A stretch of 64,000 nt of DNA from Nemopilema nomurai (lineage: Eukaryota; Cnidaria; Scyphozoa; Rhizostomeae; Rhizostomatidae). Positions 51,638-64,000 of the stretch are shown here, one piece after another. How positions within the stretch are numbered: the stretch's first letter is position 1; each line of letters begins with the position of its first letter. A program made the translations under genes and the position numbers. The notes under the pieces are model-generated. The model did not search any database. It was not told the origin of the DNA and was given only the letters and a program-made list of their open reading frames with translations. Location of the stretch: assembly GCA_003864495.1 (NCBI GenBank), contig ML133500.1:1-64000 (forward strand), given 5' to 3'.

Positions 51638-53731
51638 TAAGTATTTCTCTCTCAAATTCTAACTTCAATTCAGCCGAGGACTTCATCTAAAACAATTTTC
51701 AGTTAAACGGTGCACCTTGAAATGAGGTCATCCACGAAATTATTACAATTGGAAATTCAGATCTTTTCAATCTAACTTGTGACATTGCTATATACCATGA
51801 ATACGCTGAATGCCCTTGCTCTATATCTAATTAATAATTCATTTCTTCCATAGGTAGCAATAATGAAATAGAGACGTGGTTTTGATTCATCATTTGCTTT
51901 GAAGACTGGTATAAATTGACACATTGCATTGGCATATAGATAATGTACATTGTATTTATAATGTGAACGTTTGCTGGGCAGAGAACTATTATTTTGATTA
52001 TTAAAGCAATCTTGGACCTACCCAAATAGAAGAGAGCCGGATCTCATTAAGATACTATCCGATAGTTTTCATCTGTAAAAATATACAGCTCTAAGAATAT
52101 AATACAACATAGAATATGGCATCTTCAGTCAGAGATTAAGTTTGCAACAATGTAAAAGAGATCAAGATCCTAAAAGGAAATTCAATGAATACACGATTAC
52201 CTAAGGTCCTCGTAAGAAAATTCTCCTAAGATTGTTATGGTAACTTTACTAATTTGACTTTGAGCATTCAATTGCCAAAATTGTGCAGATACAAGTCTCT
52301 GTTTACTTAAAGTATCTGCTCCCGTTTCATTCCTTCTGTTCTTGAAGACTCAATTGACAATCTTCTTCAAGGAATATGAGCTATGCACTTCTTAATCTGC
52401 GTGGTCTTGAGCCTGCCTAACTACGCAGCAGAGTGGTGACTCTGATAATTGTGTTTATGTATCTAAAGGTAGTTGATTATTAACACATTGTTACTTTCTC
52501 GCTGCCTTATCGAATAGATTCGACATGTATGAGCCTCTTTAGTTTTGAATAGATGCATAATGGTGGGATGACAGGTATCTCCCTTGAGTAGAATTATCGC
52601 AAATCGTATCTGAACTCTACAATGCACGTGAGTCGTGCCCTTGTACTGAATTAAAGTTGCAAAAGTAAGCCACAAGACTTTTGTTAAATTTGATCATATT
52701 TTCTTTAATATGTAATTGAATGGCAATGACAAGGGTCACTTGAAAAGCTTGAAGGATGAGTTTTTGTTTCGCAAGTCTACTTTACCATTGCTGCCTTCAA
52801 CCATCAGTCTGATGATTAGCTAACACTTTTCTCTTTTCACTATTTCTTCTAATTTTAATGCATAAGACTTACTAAATAAATTATCAAAGTTAACTCAAAG
52901 ACTGCTCTGGATAATTCTTCAACCATAACGTTGCTCAATGACTCAACTGACCTCAATTACCCTATTAAAAAATCTTCCACCACGGTTTTAAGGAGTACTG
53001 CTCGAAATGAGATGTGTCTAAGTTCCATGGTGAAATTTACGAGTAGCCTGCCCGTGTTGGCTGAAACATCGATAATGGAGATAACCAAAACTTTTCATCA
53101 GTGTGTCCTAAAGACGTTAAACGAGCATGAAAGTATTAAATTAACTTGCTGGTATGGTCTCATGAGAAAGTTATAATCCCAAACAACTGGTAGTCTATTT
53201 GGAATTTCAAGGCCTGCAAATGATTATGAAATTAAGTACACAAAAGACTAGAAAGTTTTGTGCGAAACACTATACAATTGTACACATTCTTTTCAAGCTT
53301 CTTGATATCCATTAACTCGCTATAACTTTGTACGATCCCCTTTTTCATTTAGAAAACCTGGTTCATCTGAATAGAGACAATTGCACCGCTATCAGATTTT
53401 TTATTGCCCTACAATTTCTTATTCTTTGATGACCAACCATTCATCGCTCAGTAAAACAATCCAGGATTGCAGATAAAGAGATTAGCATTTTCTAATCAGT
53501 TCATTATCAAAACCCTAATCAACCAACAATTTCCAACAAATAAAAGAACTTGTGATGTAGAATATGCAAAAGAACCTTTCCTCTGAAGTACTTTTACTTG
53601 CCACACTTCTCTGCGGTGGCGCAACAGAGACAAAAATGGCTGTAACTGCTTGCCACGCCGCAATCTTGCATTCTTGAGACTGAAATATCTCAGGTCAACT
53701 TGTAAGCTACCGAATGAAAGGCATCTGTTTC
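51638..53731. other. 3' flank of RFamide copy B
   Basis: Matches the block A flank base for base, apart from one inserted T after 51739, up to about 53139. Beyond that, substitutions and indels appear (for example around 53140-53150, 53222 and 53324). The candidate ATTAAA polyadenylation signal is at 52000-52005. No gene is recognised. Confidence 0.5.
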
Positions 53732-53808
53732 CAGTGGCCGATTCAGGGGCAGAGGGTAGTTGCCCCCCTTTGCTAAGTTGAAGCTGGTCCGGCGCCCCCG
53801 TGCGTGAA
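53732..53808 (+). mobile_element. hAT-like terminal inverted repeat remnant, block B
   Basis: Same fragment as at 6992 in block A, beginning CAGTGGCCGATTCAGGGGCA and followed by C-rich sequence. It matches the block A copy; one G/A difference lies shortly before it, near 53657. No opposite terminus is seen. Confidence 0.4.
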
Positions 53809-56800
53809 CCTAACCAACTGCTCGATACTCCTTGTTGCTCTTCGCTTACATATGATATCAATTGCTTATTTAAAAGATATCAAACGACCGCAATTAAGGT
53901 TATACATTACACTAAAAACTCATCAAGAGATAGTCAAGAACAGCCCTTCTCTTTGGCCTGACATTGAGATATCATCAAAAGCAAGGTAGCAGTTGATAAC
54001 AGTACTATCCTGAATGAAAATTATTTTCAGACTGTTTTTAGATTGTCTTCGACTATTTTCTTACAATATTATTTAAATTTTTCATCTGGAGTTCCATTGT
54101 TTAGAGCTGCTCTTAAAGAACATTTTAGGTCCGTGTAAAGAACACACTGCACTACCAAAAAGGCACCATGTTATTCACTTCCATATATTTACGTATTTTT
54201 AGCAGGTTTCATTGCATCGCGACGCCATACCCAATAAAAAGGAGAAGATAACATACAAAGGTGTCGCAAGGAATTAGATCTTTGATTGTTTTCACCTGGA
54301 TGGAATTTCAATTTGAATGAAAATCCTTTACTTGGCTGAAGAAACGAAGAGTTATGCACTGCAAATGAGCAGTCAAATTTGTCAAAATTGTGAAGAACGG
54401 CTAATTTGATTACGATATCTCTTCGCAGCTACATTTAGTATAGAGGAAAGCCCTCATTCATTCTAGCAAGTTTCTAATACGATGTCCAGACATTTCAGGG
54501 AGTTGGAGACAACCAGTCAAGTCTCTATTTTGGATCTTGTTTGTTCTGTCTTTCATGAAAATAATTTACCTACCACATTCAAATAATGTTCTTATCGGGC
54601 ATCTCAATCCTCATATGACGTAGCAGGATTGCTAAATTTGAAGGCCAACTTTTGACAAAGACGCTCTAATCCAAAACATTCAAATGAAAGTGCTTTTCAT
54701 CCGATCAGTTTGAGCTTCTAGTCTTAAACTGTTATGTGCCTTTTTCAAGCGGCAAATTTTCAGCATGCCGTTTTCACCCACGTAATGAAATCGCGCAAGA
54801 CTTTTTCATTCTGGAGTGAAACTTCTACAGGTCATTCGCGTATTTTATCAATTGCAATGATTGAGTGTGTTAAGTTATATCATGTGAAGGTCTGTTTAGG
54901 ATCTCTCAGAAACTAGGCTTCTTCATAAAGGTAAACATCTCGGTTTGATAGATCATAAAGTATTGACTCTAGAAATAATTAATAGATACGAATAGACCTT
55001 CATCGAAAGTTATCATTTTGGTATGGCTATGGCCTCGGCTTTTAAGTCTTAACGATAAGGAGAAACAGCTTTTTGAACAGCAAAACCTCAATAAATGATC
55101 AATAAGAAGCCTGGATCCAGCTTTTAGATTTCACTTCCACTTTGACAGAATTACCACTACAATTTTCTAAACAAAATTGTTTGCATAGCAAGATCTTGCT
55201 GTTAATATTTTCTGTCAAACGAAGGTAGGCTCTTGAAGCAAAAAAGTTTCTAGCTGTAAAACTTTGAGGGTGTACAAATATACCGCTTGAATCGTTCTCT
55301 GTTGCACCTCTAATTGGATCCTAAACTTCGGCAATACCATAGTTTTATGTTTATAGCTGTTTTGCAAATGAGAAGCCTCTCTGAAAGCTAGTAACTCACA
55401 AAGCTTGTGTAACGAAAAAGTAAATAACATGGTGATAGAAATCCTTCTTGTTTTCATATTAACCTCGGTTGGAATGACGAGCTAGAGAGCACTGCCAGAG
55501 AGTGACAAACGGTGCCTCGTGTGCATTTGTCACGGGTGGAGCCACAGGTGGATCGAAAAGAAACAAGAAGATGCTTTCGATTATTTCTACATGATCTCAT
55601 TCGTTTTGCAATCGTTTTAATTCCTGATGGTTCATGAAGATTCATTGAAGAGTGATTACAGTCACAATACCGAAAATTTGCCGCCATTGGTATTGATTCA
55701 CTGTTTTCACTTTTGTTTTCAAGGTTTGTGGTTTTATCTTTTGAAGGAATTCTAGTTAATATCTGTAGCAGCCAAAATTGCACAGATTGAAAACCATTCT
55801 TTAAAATTGTCCTGTATAATTTTTGATGTATTTGTATTTTTTATTTTTATTTTTTTAGATTTTTTAAAAAGAGCATTGATGATTATGAATCTAACCAGAT
55901 GTCTGCTCTTCTCTTCCTCTTCGGGCCTTTAGTATGGTGAATGAGGGTCATGGCAGTGAGGGGGAACTAGTTGTCATTCTCAGAGAAGAATGAAAAAATT
56001 GAACCTTAGCTGAAATAAGTGAAATTAGTTGGTCAGCATTGCTAGTCAAAAGACTAAATGAACAGTCCAAATAATGGGTGCTCTTTTTCTGTGATCTAAT
56101 TATACAGAGAATGTCTGGGGTCTATATGTTATTATCAGATTTCAGCTTGTCAAAGTTAAGATGAGTAATCTGCTACCATATTCAAGAATAATCAGTAGTG
56201 AATCAATTGTTTCATGAATTTATCCTTTTTACAAAAAGACGACTATCTTAGGAGTTTTGTCTGTTATCTAATCATATTTGTTGCTTAACAGTGTTTATAT
56301 GTTGCTAATTTCCAATTCAGAGCCATAATAGAACAGATTAGGACTGTTTTAAGACAATTAGAAGTAGGATTCAGCAAGACATATAAACACTTTTAGAAAA
56401 AAATGGGTGTGTCAGTTGCCTGTATCTTTAAAATTGCAAGAGGAATATTAAAGAAGGTGGGGAAATTTGATCAACTGTGAATGGATAAAAGCAGCATAAA
56501 AAGATACACAAAACAAATTACTGAAACGTTTTTCAGAAGCCACACCAACCAAGTGTAAAAATACTTTCTACTAAGGTTTTGTGTGGATTGATTCTAAAGA
56601 TAAACAGAAGTCATAATGTTGAAGAGATATGCCATTTCTTGCAACAGGGTTGTAGGTAGCAGCTGCAGGAGCTACAAAACCTAATGTCTTTGACAATTTC
56701 CTCAGGTTGTCATCAACCTCATTGGCTTATTGTTCAAATTTCAAATTTCAAGATTGATAAGTCAGGATGGAATTAAAGCCCTTAGATATTCATCAATCTT

Positions 56801-57774
56801 ATCCGTCAAGTACAAAGATAGGCTATGCTTTTGTAAAACGAAGTTGGCACTGTCTCCAAAATGCAATTCATACTCTACTTTTTTATTTCAAGTCTAGGTC
56901 AGAGTAACAAATAATTGTGCTCAGGGTATAGTTACAATAAGGCACAGATGGATTAGCCTCATACACAGAAAGAATGTGCTATTGGGAAATGGAATGAAGA
57001 GCAACAGTTGAATATACTAAAACTGACACATCTATTTTCAACTGTAATGTACCTGCTGTCAATGAAAAAATATTCATTTTTATTATTATGGATATGCTGA
57101 CTTGCATATCAGTTTGGTTGACAGTGTTAAATATTTGGGGGAATAATTTCGGAGAATAAAAAATTATTCATGGAGTACACCAAAGTTTTACATACAAAAG
57201 TATCTTTTTCCTTGAGGTTTCTCAGTTATGTATTGGCAGAAAATTATACATATTGCACTGGAGTTACTGTACTTTTTCAATGACTGACAGTTCTATCAAT
57301 AAACTTTTTATTTATGTATTCTTTATAGCTACTAAGAATATTGTAAGGCTGTGATTGCCTTTTCCTCTGCCTTTCTTTCTGGTAAGGTCTCCAATCAACT
57401 TTTGTCATAACCAATGATTTGTAGCATTTTTCCTTGATGCTAAAAGGATAGTCTCCTGTATTTCTTCTGAGCAGATCTGAAGTGATATTTGCCAGTCTAT
57501 TTATGTACCTGTCAAATATATACCAGCATGGCTTGTTTTTGGTTTGTAACTAAGAGGTATTTCTTGAACCTACCTTTTGTATTGTGCTATTGTATTTTGT
57601 ATGTGGCCTCAATTGGGTATATCTTCAATTATCCTCAATAGTTTACTTGCCTTGGGTGGAATTTCATTTTCAATGAGAATTTTTTAATGAGAATCATAAG
57701 TGAGGGGCACATTGAAGAAGGGCAGATATCTTATTTTTCTTTATTACTCATCTTCAAGATGCGAGTATGACTCT
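53809..57774. other. AT-rich flank, block B, no supported gene
   Basis: Homologous to block A 7069-10877 but with many small indels and substitutions. It carries extra segments near 54639-54685, 55388-55410 and 55838-55979. The ORF at 54734-54916 exists only because of a one-base difference from block A, and the minus-strand ORF at 55454-55783 has several replacements. Neither is supported as a gene. Confidence 0.45.
55838..55979 (-). mobile_element. Copy-specific insertion, possible SINE fragment
   Basis: About 140 bases present here but absent at the matching site near 9040 in block A. Read on the minus strand it ends in an A-rich tail (AAAAAATAAAAATAAAAAA), and GGTTAGATTCA near 55888-55898 is a loose match to a pol III B box. 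These are features of a tRNA-type SINE. No A box or clean target-site duplication was found, so a deletion in block A is equally possible. Confidence 0.25.
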
Positions 57775-57948
57775 TTACTTAAGTTGAAAGATCATATATA
57801 TAAACATGTTAAGTAAGATAGGATCCAGTAATGACCCTTGTTTTAGTTTCACCGGAAAACCTTGATGTGGCACCTTGTCAAAAGCTTCATAGAAATCTAA
57901 CAATATCACGTGAATTTGTTTTTCTTCATCAATAGATACATAGGACAC
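57775..57948 (-). mobile_element. LINE-type reverse transcriptase remnant, block B
   Basis: Same fragment as in block A on the minus strand. It reads IDEEKQIHVILLDFYEAFDK, then VPHQ and the QGSLLDPILLNMFIY block, ending at a stop at 57775-57777. A Tyr replaces an Asp in motif A relative to block A, which does not touch the first catalytic Asp. The frame stays open a little further upstream than in block A. It is internally deleted and not functional. Confidence 0.65.
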
Positions 57949-58506
57949 GCCCCCCCCCCAGTTCTCGCTGGGATTCTCGCTCCCATTTTGTATTTCGTCT
58001 AAATTCGAGGAGAAAACGATGGGGGATGGGGGTGATATCTTTGTGAGGTACTTTCATTTTCCCTGAAGCTTTATGGTTTAGAAACCGCCACACTAGGTTG
58101 GGCAAAATTACTTGATGAAGAAATTTTCAAAAAAAAACACCGATATTTTTTCTTTCAAGTTATCTTTTGTTGAATACTGTCATACTGAAACAGAATGATG
58201 TGTTGTTGGCTCATCGGTGTTTTAACTGAATTGCTGATTACCGAATTCTTTGAAATACAAACCGATGCTACCGCCATAATTTTATAATGGATCTCAATCT
58301 CAAACTTTGTCTAGAAGTATTACCGGCTTGTATTCTTTAAGCTTTTCTAAAAGTGTCGGTTTGCTTTATAACACTCTGTCTATCCTGTAGCATTCCATGA
58401 TTCATGAAGTTTTGTGTCAACTCATACCACAACTCCTGCTAGTTTGCCATCAAATGACCAACAAATAGCCAAGCAGAAAGTCAAAAACTTTCTTTTTGCG
58501 TTTACA

Positions 58507-58752
58507 ATGTTTGAAGGAAGAGAGACATCCTGTGAAATCGTGAATGAAGCGAACAAAGCCTTTGTCGTCGAAACCGGTCCGATAAGACCTTTAATAGTTT
58601 TTTCAAAGTCGGAACAAGCAGGAAGAAAGTTTAAGTTTCAAAAAAGCGGCACGAAGAATTCACTGGGCTTGAATTTTCAATCTCAAAAGATGCTGCGTTT
58701 TGCTTGGTTTGTAGGCGCTTTGGCTCTCTTGGTAAGAGAATTATTTCCATGA
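58507..58752 (+). CDS. Putative coding exon with signal-peptide-like end, block B
   Basis: Counterpart of 11579-11812. The ATG at 58690 again gives MLRFAWFVGALALL followed by TTG|GTAAGA with the donor at 58732. Against block A the larger frame shows a Lys/Asn replacement (and Glu/Lys upstream of the ATG at 58507) plus a silent change, with no indel before the donor. If unspliced, the frame continues to TGA at 58750-58752. Function and downstream exons are unknown. Confidence 0.25.
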   Translation: MFEGRETSCEIVNEANKAFVVETGPIRPLIVFSKSEQAGRKFKFQKSGTKNSLGLNFQSQKMLRFAWFVGALALLVRELFP

Positions 58753-59019
58753 TGTTGTCCTTCTCTAGTCACTTGTTTCTCAGACTCTGCCTGTAAATCT
58801 CATAAAGAAACTAAGGATTTGCCGAGTGAATAAAAGTTTAGTAGATAGTTATATTTTGCCTCAAGGTTCTATGCAAGCTCTCACAAAAGCATTGATTGCG
58901 ATGCTTTCATACTCTTCCGAGAAATTGAATATTTGGTGTTGTTTAATGAATTTCTCGCAGTGCTTATTCTATTGCTGAATCGTTTTAAATGAGAGCTTAA
59001 TCGAAGCATCTTTGTTATC

Positions 59020-59448
59020 CTAGAACAAGTTTTTGAGCTTTGGCTTCCTTAATTGATGAATGCTTTGCCATTTCATTCTAAAATTTGCAACAAGAGCAGC
59101 GCTAGTCACTATTTTAGAAAAAAAATTCAGTTGGAACTCCGATGATGCCTTCACAAAATTTGGATTTGGTAATTGGAAAAATGCTGCAGGAGAGTTGGGG
59201 AAATAAGCAAAACATGCCAATTCAAGAATGCATATGCTCTCTGTAGAGAGAAGATACAATTTCACGTCAGCTACTCCTATCGACGTACAGCTTAATGATG
59301 CTGCCCATAAAATGAGGGCTAGATAAGAGGAAGGAAGGATCGAGAATCGACACATCATTGAGACAATCTTTCTGGTGTGCAGCAGTGTATTTACAGTATA
59401 CTCAGTTTCATTCCTGTTTCTTTCATAGCCAACCTGTTTCTTTACCAT
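59020..59448 (-). CDS. Hypothetical minus-strand ORF, block B
   Basis: A 142-codon counterpart of 12105-12530 with one extra Ala from a 3-base indel and three replacements (Ser/Pro, Phe/Tyr, Lys/Gln). The hydrophobic N-terminal segment is retained. Frame conservation between copies in a region with many frame-breaking indels is the only support. Confidence 0.2.
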   Translation of the reverse strand: MVKKQVGYERNRNETEYTVNTLLHTRKIVSMMCRFSILPSSYLALILWAASLSCTSIGVADVKLYLLSTESICILELACFAYFPNSPAAFFQLPNPNFVKASSEFQLNFFSKIVTSAALVANFRMKWQSIHQLRKPKLKNLF

Positions 59449-59995
59449 AATAAAAAGCCTTTCAGACTTTTTTATAAATGCTCTTTTAACGAGAAACTAA
59501 ACCAGCTGTTTTTAAAAAACTGGTTTCTACTGAAAATTTAACTTCTCCGCGTGCTGACGCTTCAAAACAAAAGAAAACTTCAGAAAGTTGAGTCATCATG
59601 CCATCTTTTCATTTGCCTAACCTCAAAGCCCTTTTGTTTTATAGTAACACTTGCGTACGAAGACGTAGCTGGCATCTTGAATGTAAACAATTCTTCAAGG
59701 GCGCTTTTTTACTTTCACAGCATACAGTCTTATATACAACTGTTGATAGAACTGTTGCGATAGAATAAAACATTTACAATAAGACTGAGAGAAAGAAAGA
59801 ATACATCGGTATGAAAGAATTGTTCATAGAATTCTGAAAATATTCTAGGGTTATGGCCTTGCTTTTCAACGAAGTGAAGTATCAAAAAGCGTTAAATTGT
59901 TTTGAGCATTAAATTCGGATACAGCTACACAAATAGGAGTTAAAGCACTCTACTGACCTACTGACAGGAAGCAGGTATGATTGGGGTGAAAAAAT

Positions 59996-62900
59996 TTCGA
60001 TCAAATTTTGGTCATTTTGTAAGGCTAAAGCCAAACCAAGTACACCAATAGGTTGCCCTTGTTCTACTCTACAAGAAAATAGTAGGAAAGAAGGTCGGAA
60101 TTTTCCATCAGTCTTGACCAATTTTGCAAGGCCTTGGTGTTTTGCGTAAAACGGGGCAACTTCGAAACCACTCATTCTTGCCAAATAGTCGTAAAAGCTG
60201 AACCAAGTACATCAATAGATTGCCCTTGTTCTGCTCTTCAGGGCGGGGTAGAAAAAAGGTCTGAATTTTGCATCAGTTTTGACCAATTTTGCAAGGCTAT
60301 AGCCTTAGCGTTCTGCGTAAAACGGGGCAACTTTGAAAACCACCCATATCTTGCAAAATACACGTCTAAGAGCTCAACCAAGTACATCAATAGATTGCCC
60401 TTGTTTGCTCTACAAGGCGGTAGAAAAGAAGGTCTGAATTTTGCATCAGTTATGACCAATTTTGCAAGGCTATAGCCTTAGCGTTCTGCGTAAAATGGGG
60501 CAACTTCCAAAACCACCCATATCTTGCAAAATACAGGTCTAAGAGCTGAACCAAGTACACCAATAGGTTGCCCTTGATCTGCTCTACAAGGCGGAGGTAG
60601 AAAACAAGGTCTGAGTTTTGCATCAGTTTTGACCAATTTTGCAAGGCTATAGCCTTAGCGTTCTGCGTAAAGCGGGCAACTTCGAAAACTACACATATCT
60701 TGCAAAATACACGTCTAAGAGCTGAACCAAGTACACCAATAGGTTGCCCTTGTTCTGCTCTACAAGGCGGGGGTAGAAAACAAGGTCTGAATTTTGCATC
60801 AGTTTTGACCAATTTTGCAAGGCTATAGCCTTAGCGTTCTGCGTAAAACGGGGCAACTTTGAAAACCACCCATATCTTGCAAAATACACGTCTAAGAGCT
60901 CAACCAAGTACACAATAGGTTGCCCTTGTTTGCTCTACAAGGGATGGTAGAAAAGAAGGTCTGAATTTTGCATCAGTTTTGACCAATTTTGCAAGGCTAT
61001 AGCCTTAGCGTTCTGCGTAAAACGGGGCAACTTTGAAAACCACCCATATCTTGCAAAATACAGTCTAAGAGCTGAACCAAGTACACCAATAGGTTGCCCT
61101 TGTTCTGCTCTACAAGGCGGAGGTAGAAAACAAGGTCTGAATTTTGCATCAGTTTTGACCAATTTTGCAAGGCTATAGCCTTAGCGTTCTGCGTAAAACG
61201 GGGCAACTTCGAAAACCACCATATCTTGCAAAATACACGTCTAAGAGCTGAACCAAGTACACCAATAGGTTGCCCTTGTTCTGCTCTACAAGGCGGGGGT
61301 AGAAAAAGGTCTGAATTTTGCATCAGTTTTGACCAATTGCAAGGCTATAGCCTTAGCGTTCTGCGTAAAACGGGGCAACTTTGAAAACCACCCATATCTT
61401 GCAAAATACACGTCTAAGAGCTCAACCAAGTACACAATAGATTGCCCTTGTTTGCTCTACAAGGATGGTAGAAAAGAAGGTCTGAATTTTGCATCAGTTT
61501 TGACCAATTTTGCAAGGCTATAGCCTTAGCGTTCTGCGTAAAGCAGGGCAACTTCGAAAACCCCATATCTTGCAAAATACACGTCTAAGAGCTGAACCAA
61601 GTACACAATAGGTTGCCCTTGTTCTGCTCTACAAGGCGGGGGTAGAAAACAAGGTCTGAATTTTGCATCAGTTTTGACCAATTTTGCAAGGCTATAGCCT
61701 TAGCGTTCTGCGTAAAACGGGGCAACTTTGAAAACCACCCATATCTTGCAAAATACACGTCTAAGAGCTGAACCAAGTACACCAATAGGTTGCCCTTGTT
61801 CTGCTCTACAAGGCGGGGTAGAAAACAAGGTCTGAATTTTGCATCAGTTTTGACCAATTTTGCAAGGCTATAGCCTTAGCGTTCTGCGTAAAGCAGGGCA
61901 ACTTCGAAAACACCATATCTTGCAAAATACACGTCTAAGAGCTGAACCAAGTACACCAATAGGTTGCCCTTGTTCTGCTCTACAAGGCGGGGTAGAAAAC
62001 AAGGTCTGAATTTTGCATCAGTTTTGACCAATTTTGCAAGGCTATAGCCTTAGCGTTCTGCGTAAAACGGGGCAACTTTGAAAACCACCCATATCTTGCA
62101 AAATACACGTCTAAGAGCTGAACCAAGTACACCAATAGGTTGCCCTTGATCTGCTCTACAAGGCGGAGGTAAAAAACAAGGTCTGAATTTTGCATCAGTT
62201 TTGACCAATTTTGCAAGGCTATAGCCTTAGCGTTCTGCGTAAAGGGCAACTTTGAAAACCACCCATATCTTGCAAAATACACGTCTAAGAGCTGAACCAA
62301 GTACACCAATAGGTTGCCCTTGTTCTGCTCTACAAGGCGGGGTAGAAAACAAGGTCTGAATTTTGCATCAGTTTTGACCAATTTTGCAAGGCTATAGCCT
62401 TAGCGTTCTGCGTAAAACGGGCAACTTCGAAAACACATATCTTGCAAAATACACGTCTAAGAGCTGAACCAAGTACACCAATAGGTTGCCCTTGTTCTGC
62501 TCTACAAGGCGGGTAGAAAACAAGGTCTGAATTTTGCATCAGTTTTGACCAATTTTGCAAGGCTATAGCCTTAGCGTTCTGCGTAAAACGGGCAACTTCG
62601 AAACCACATATCTTGCAAAATACACGTCTAAGAGCTGAACCAAGTACACCAATAGGTTGCCCTTGTTCTGCTCTACAAGGCGGGGTAGAAAACAAGGTCT
62701 GAATTTTGCATCAGTTTTGACCAATTTTGCAAGGCTATAGCCTTAGCGTTCTGCGTAAAACGGGGCAACTTTGAAAACCACCCATATCTTGCAAAATACA
62801 CGTCTAAGAGCTGAACCAAGTACACCAATAGGTTGCCCTTGTTCTGCTCTACAAGGCGGAGGTAGAAAACAAGGTCTGAATTTTGCATCAGTTTTGACCA

Positions 62901-64000
62901 ATTTTGCAAGGCTATAGCCTTAGCGTTCTGCGTAAAACGGGGCAACTTTGAAAACCACCCATATCTTGCAAAATACACGTCTAAGAGCTGAACCAAGTAC
63001 ACCAATAGGTTGCCCTTGTTCTGCTCTACAAGGCGGGGTAGAAAAAAGGTCTGAATTTTGCATCAGTTTTGACCAATTTTGCAAGGCTATAGCCTTAGCG
63101 TTCTGCGTAAAACGGGGCAACTTTGAAAACCACCATATCTTGCAAAATACATCTAAGAGCTGAACCAAGTACACCAATAGGTTGCCCTTGTTTGCTCTAC
63201 AAGGGATGGTAGAAAAAAGGTCTGAATTTTGCATCAGTTTTGACCAATTTTGCAAGGCTATAGCCTTAGCGTTCTGCGTAAAACGGGGCAACTTTGAAAA
63301 CCACCCATATCTTGCAAAATACACGTCTAAGAGCTGAACCAAGTACACCAATAGGTTGCCCTTGTTCTGCTCTACAAGGCGGGGTAGAAAAAAGGTCTGA
63401 ATTTTGCATCAGTTTTGACCAATTTTGCAAGGCTATAGCCTTAGCGTTCTGCGTAAAACGGGGCAACTTTGAAAACCACCCATATCTTGCAAAATACACG
63501 TCTAAGAGCTGAACCAAGTACACCAATAGGTTGCCCTTGTTCTGCTCTACAAGGCGGGGTAGAAAACAAGGTCTGAATTTTGCATCAGTTTTGACCAATT
63601 TTGCAAGGCTATAGCCTTAGCGTTCTGCGTAAAACGGGGCAACTTTGAAAACCACCCATATCTTGCAAAATACACGTCTAAGAGCTGAACCAAGTACACC
63701 AATAGGTTGCCCTTGTTCTGCTCTACAAGGCGGGGAGAAAACAAGGTCTGAATTTTGCATCAGTTTTGACCAATTTTGCAAGGCTATAGCCTTAGCGTTC
63801 TGCGTAAAACGGGCAACTTTGAAAACCACCCATATCTTGCAAAATACACGTCTAAGAGCTGAACCAAGTACACCAATAGGTTGCCCTTGTTCTGCTCTAC
63901 AAGGCGGGGTAGAAAAAGGTCTGAATTTTGCATCAGTTTTGACCAATTTTGCAAGGCTATAGCCTTAGCGTTCTGCGTAAAAGGGCAACTTTGAAAACCA
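59996..64000. repeat. 176-bp satellite array 2, about 23 monomers, open-ended
   Basis: Same satellite and orientation as array 1, with the same degenerate first monomers (59996 to about 60240) at the same distance from the gene block. Several monomers carry variants rare or absent in array 1: AGCTCAACC for AGCTGAACC, CTTGATCTGCTC for CTTGTTCTGCTC, GGCGGAGGTAG, and GCGTAAAGCAGGGC. From about 63000 onward monomers look like the array 1 consensus. The array continues past the window. Confidence 0.97.

Larger units (their letters stand above)
49784..64000. repeat. Segmental duplication unit B, partial
   Basis: Second copy of the unit that starts at 3045, beginning directly after a truncated satellite monomer. 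It contains the same order: candidate 5' exon, RFamide gene, flank with the same transposon remnants, then satellite. It runs past the window end, so its length is unknown. The first 3.35 kb matches unit A apart from two 1-base indels; later parts are clearly diverged. Confidence 0.9.

Overview
The window looks like nuclear DNA of a medusozoan cnidarian, probably a scyphozoan or cubozoan. The evidence is a neuropeptide precursor carrying 29 copies of Gln-Trp-Leu-Arg-Gly-Arg-Phe-Gly. The amidated product, pGlu-Trp-Leu-Arg-Gly-Arg-Phe-NH2, is known from memory as Cyanea-RFamide I and as a cubozoan RFamide. The intron-like spacing, AT-rich non-coding DNA, transposon remnants and very large satellite array also fit an animal genome. 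No bacterial-style genes, rRNA, tRNA or CRISPR were seen.

Layout: (1) 1-3044 is single-copy AT-rich DNA with no convincing gene. (2) 3045-13085 is gene block A: a candidate 5' exon, the RFamide preprohormone (frameshifted in this copy), then about 8 kb of flank with a hAT-like terminal repeat, a LINE-type reverse transcriptase remnant and weak ORFs. (3) 13086-49783 is a satellite array of about 208 head-to-tail monomers of about 176 bp. (4) 49784-59995 is gene block B, a second copy of block A carrying an intact 458-residue preprohormone. (5) 59996-64000 is a second array of the same satellite, running off the window.

The repeating unit is therefore [RFamide gene + flank + satellite], about 46.74 kb long, present once completely and once partially. 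The first 3.35 kb of the two gene blocks is identical except for two 1-base indels. From about 6.4 kb onward the copies differ by many substitutions, indels and insertions. One of the two small indels, in a G run, frameshifts copy A. Block B starts abruptly after a satellite monomer cut mid-unit, so its upstream DNA is satellite rather than the native upstream sequence.

Two readings fit: a real, recent tandem duplication of a neuropeptide locus together with a satellite, or an assembly join of two haplotypes through the satellite. The sequence alone cannot decide. The many ORFs inside the satellite are by-products of a monomer with few stops and are not annotated as genes.
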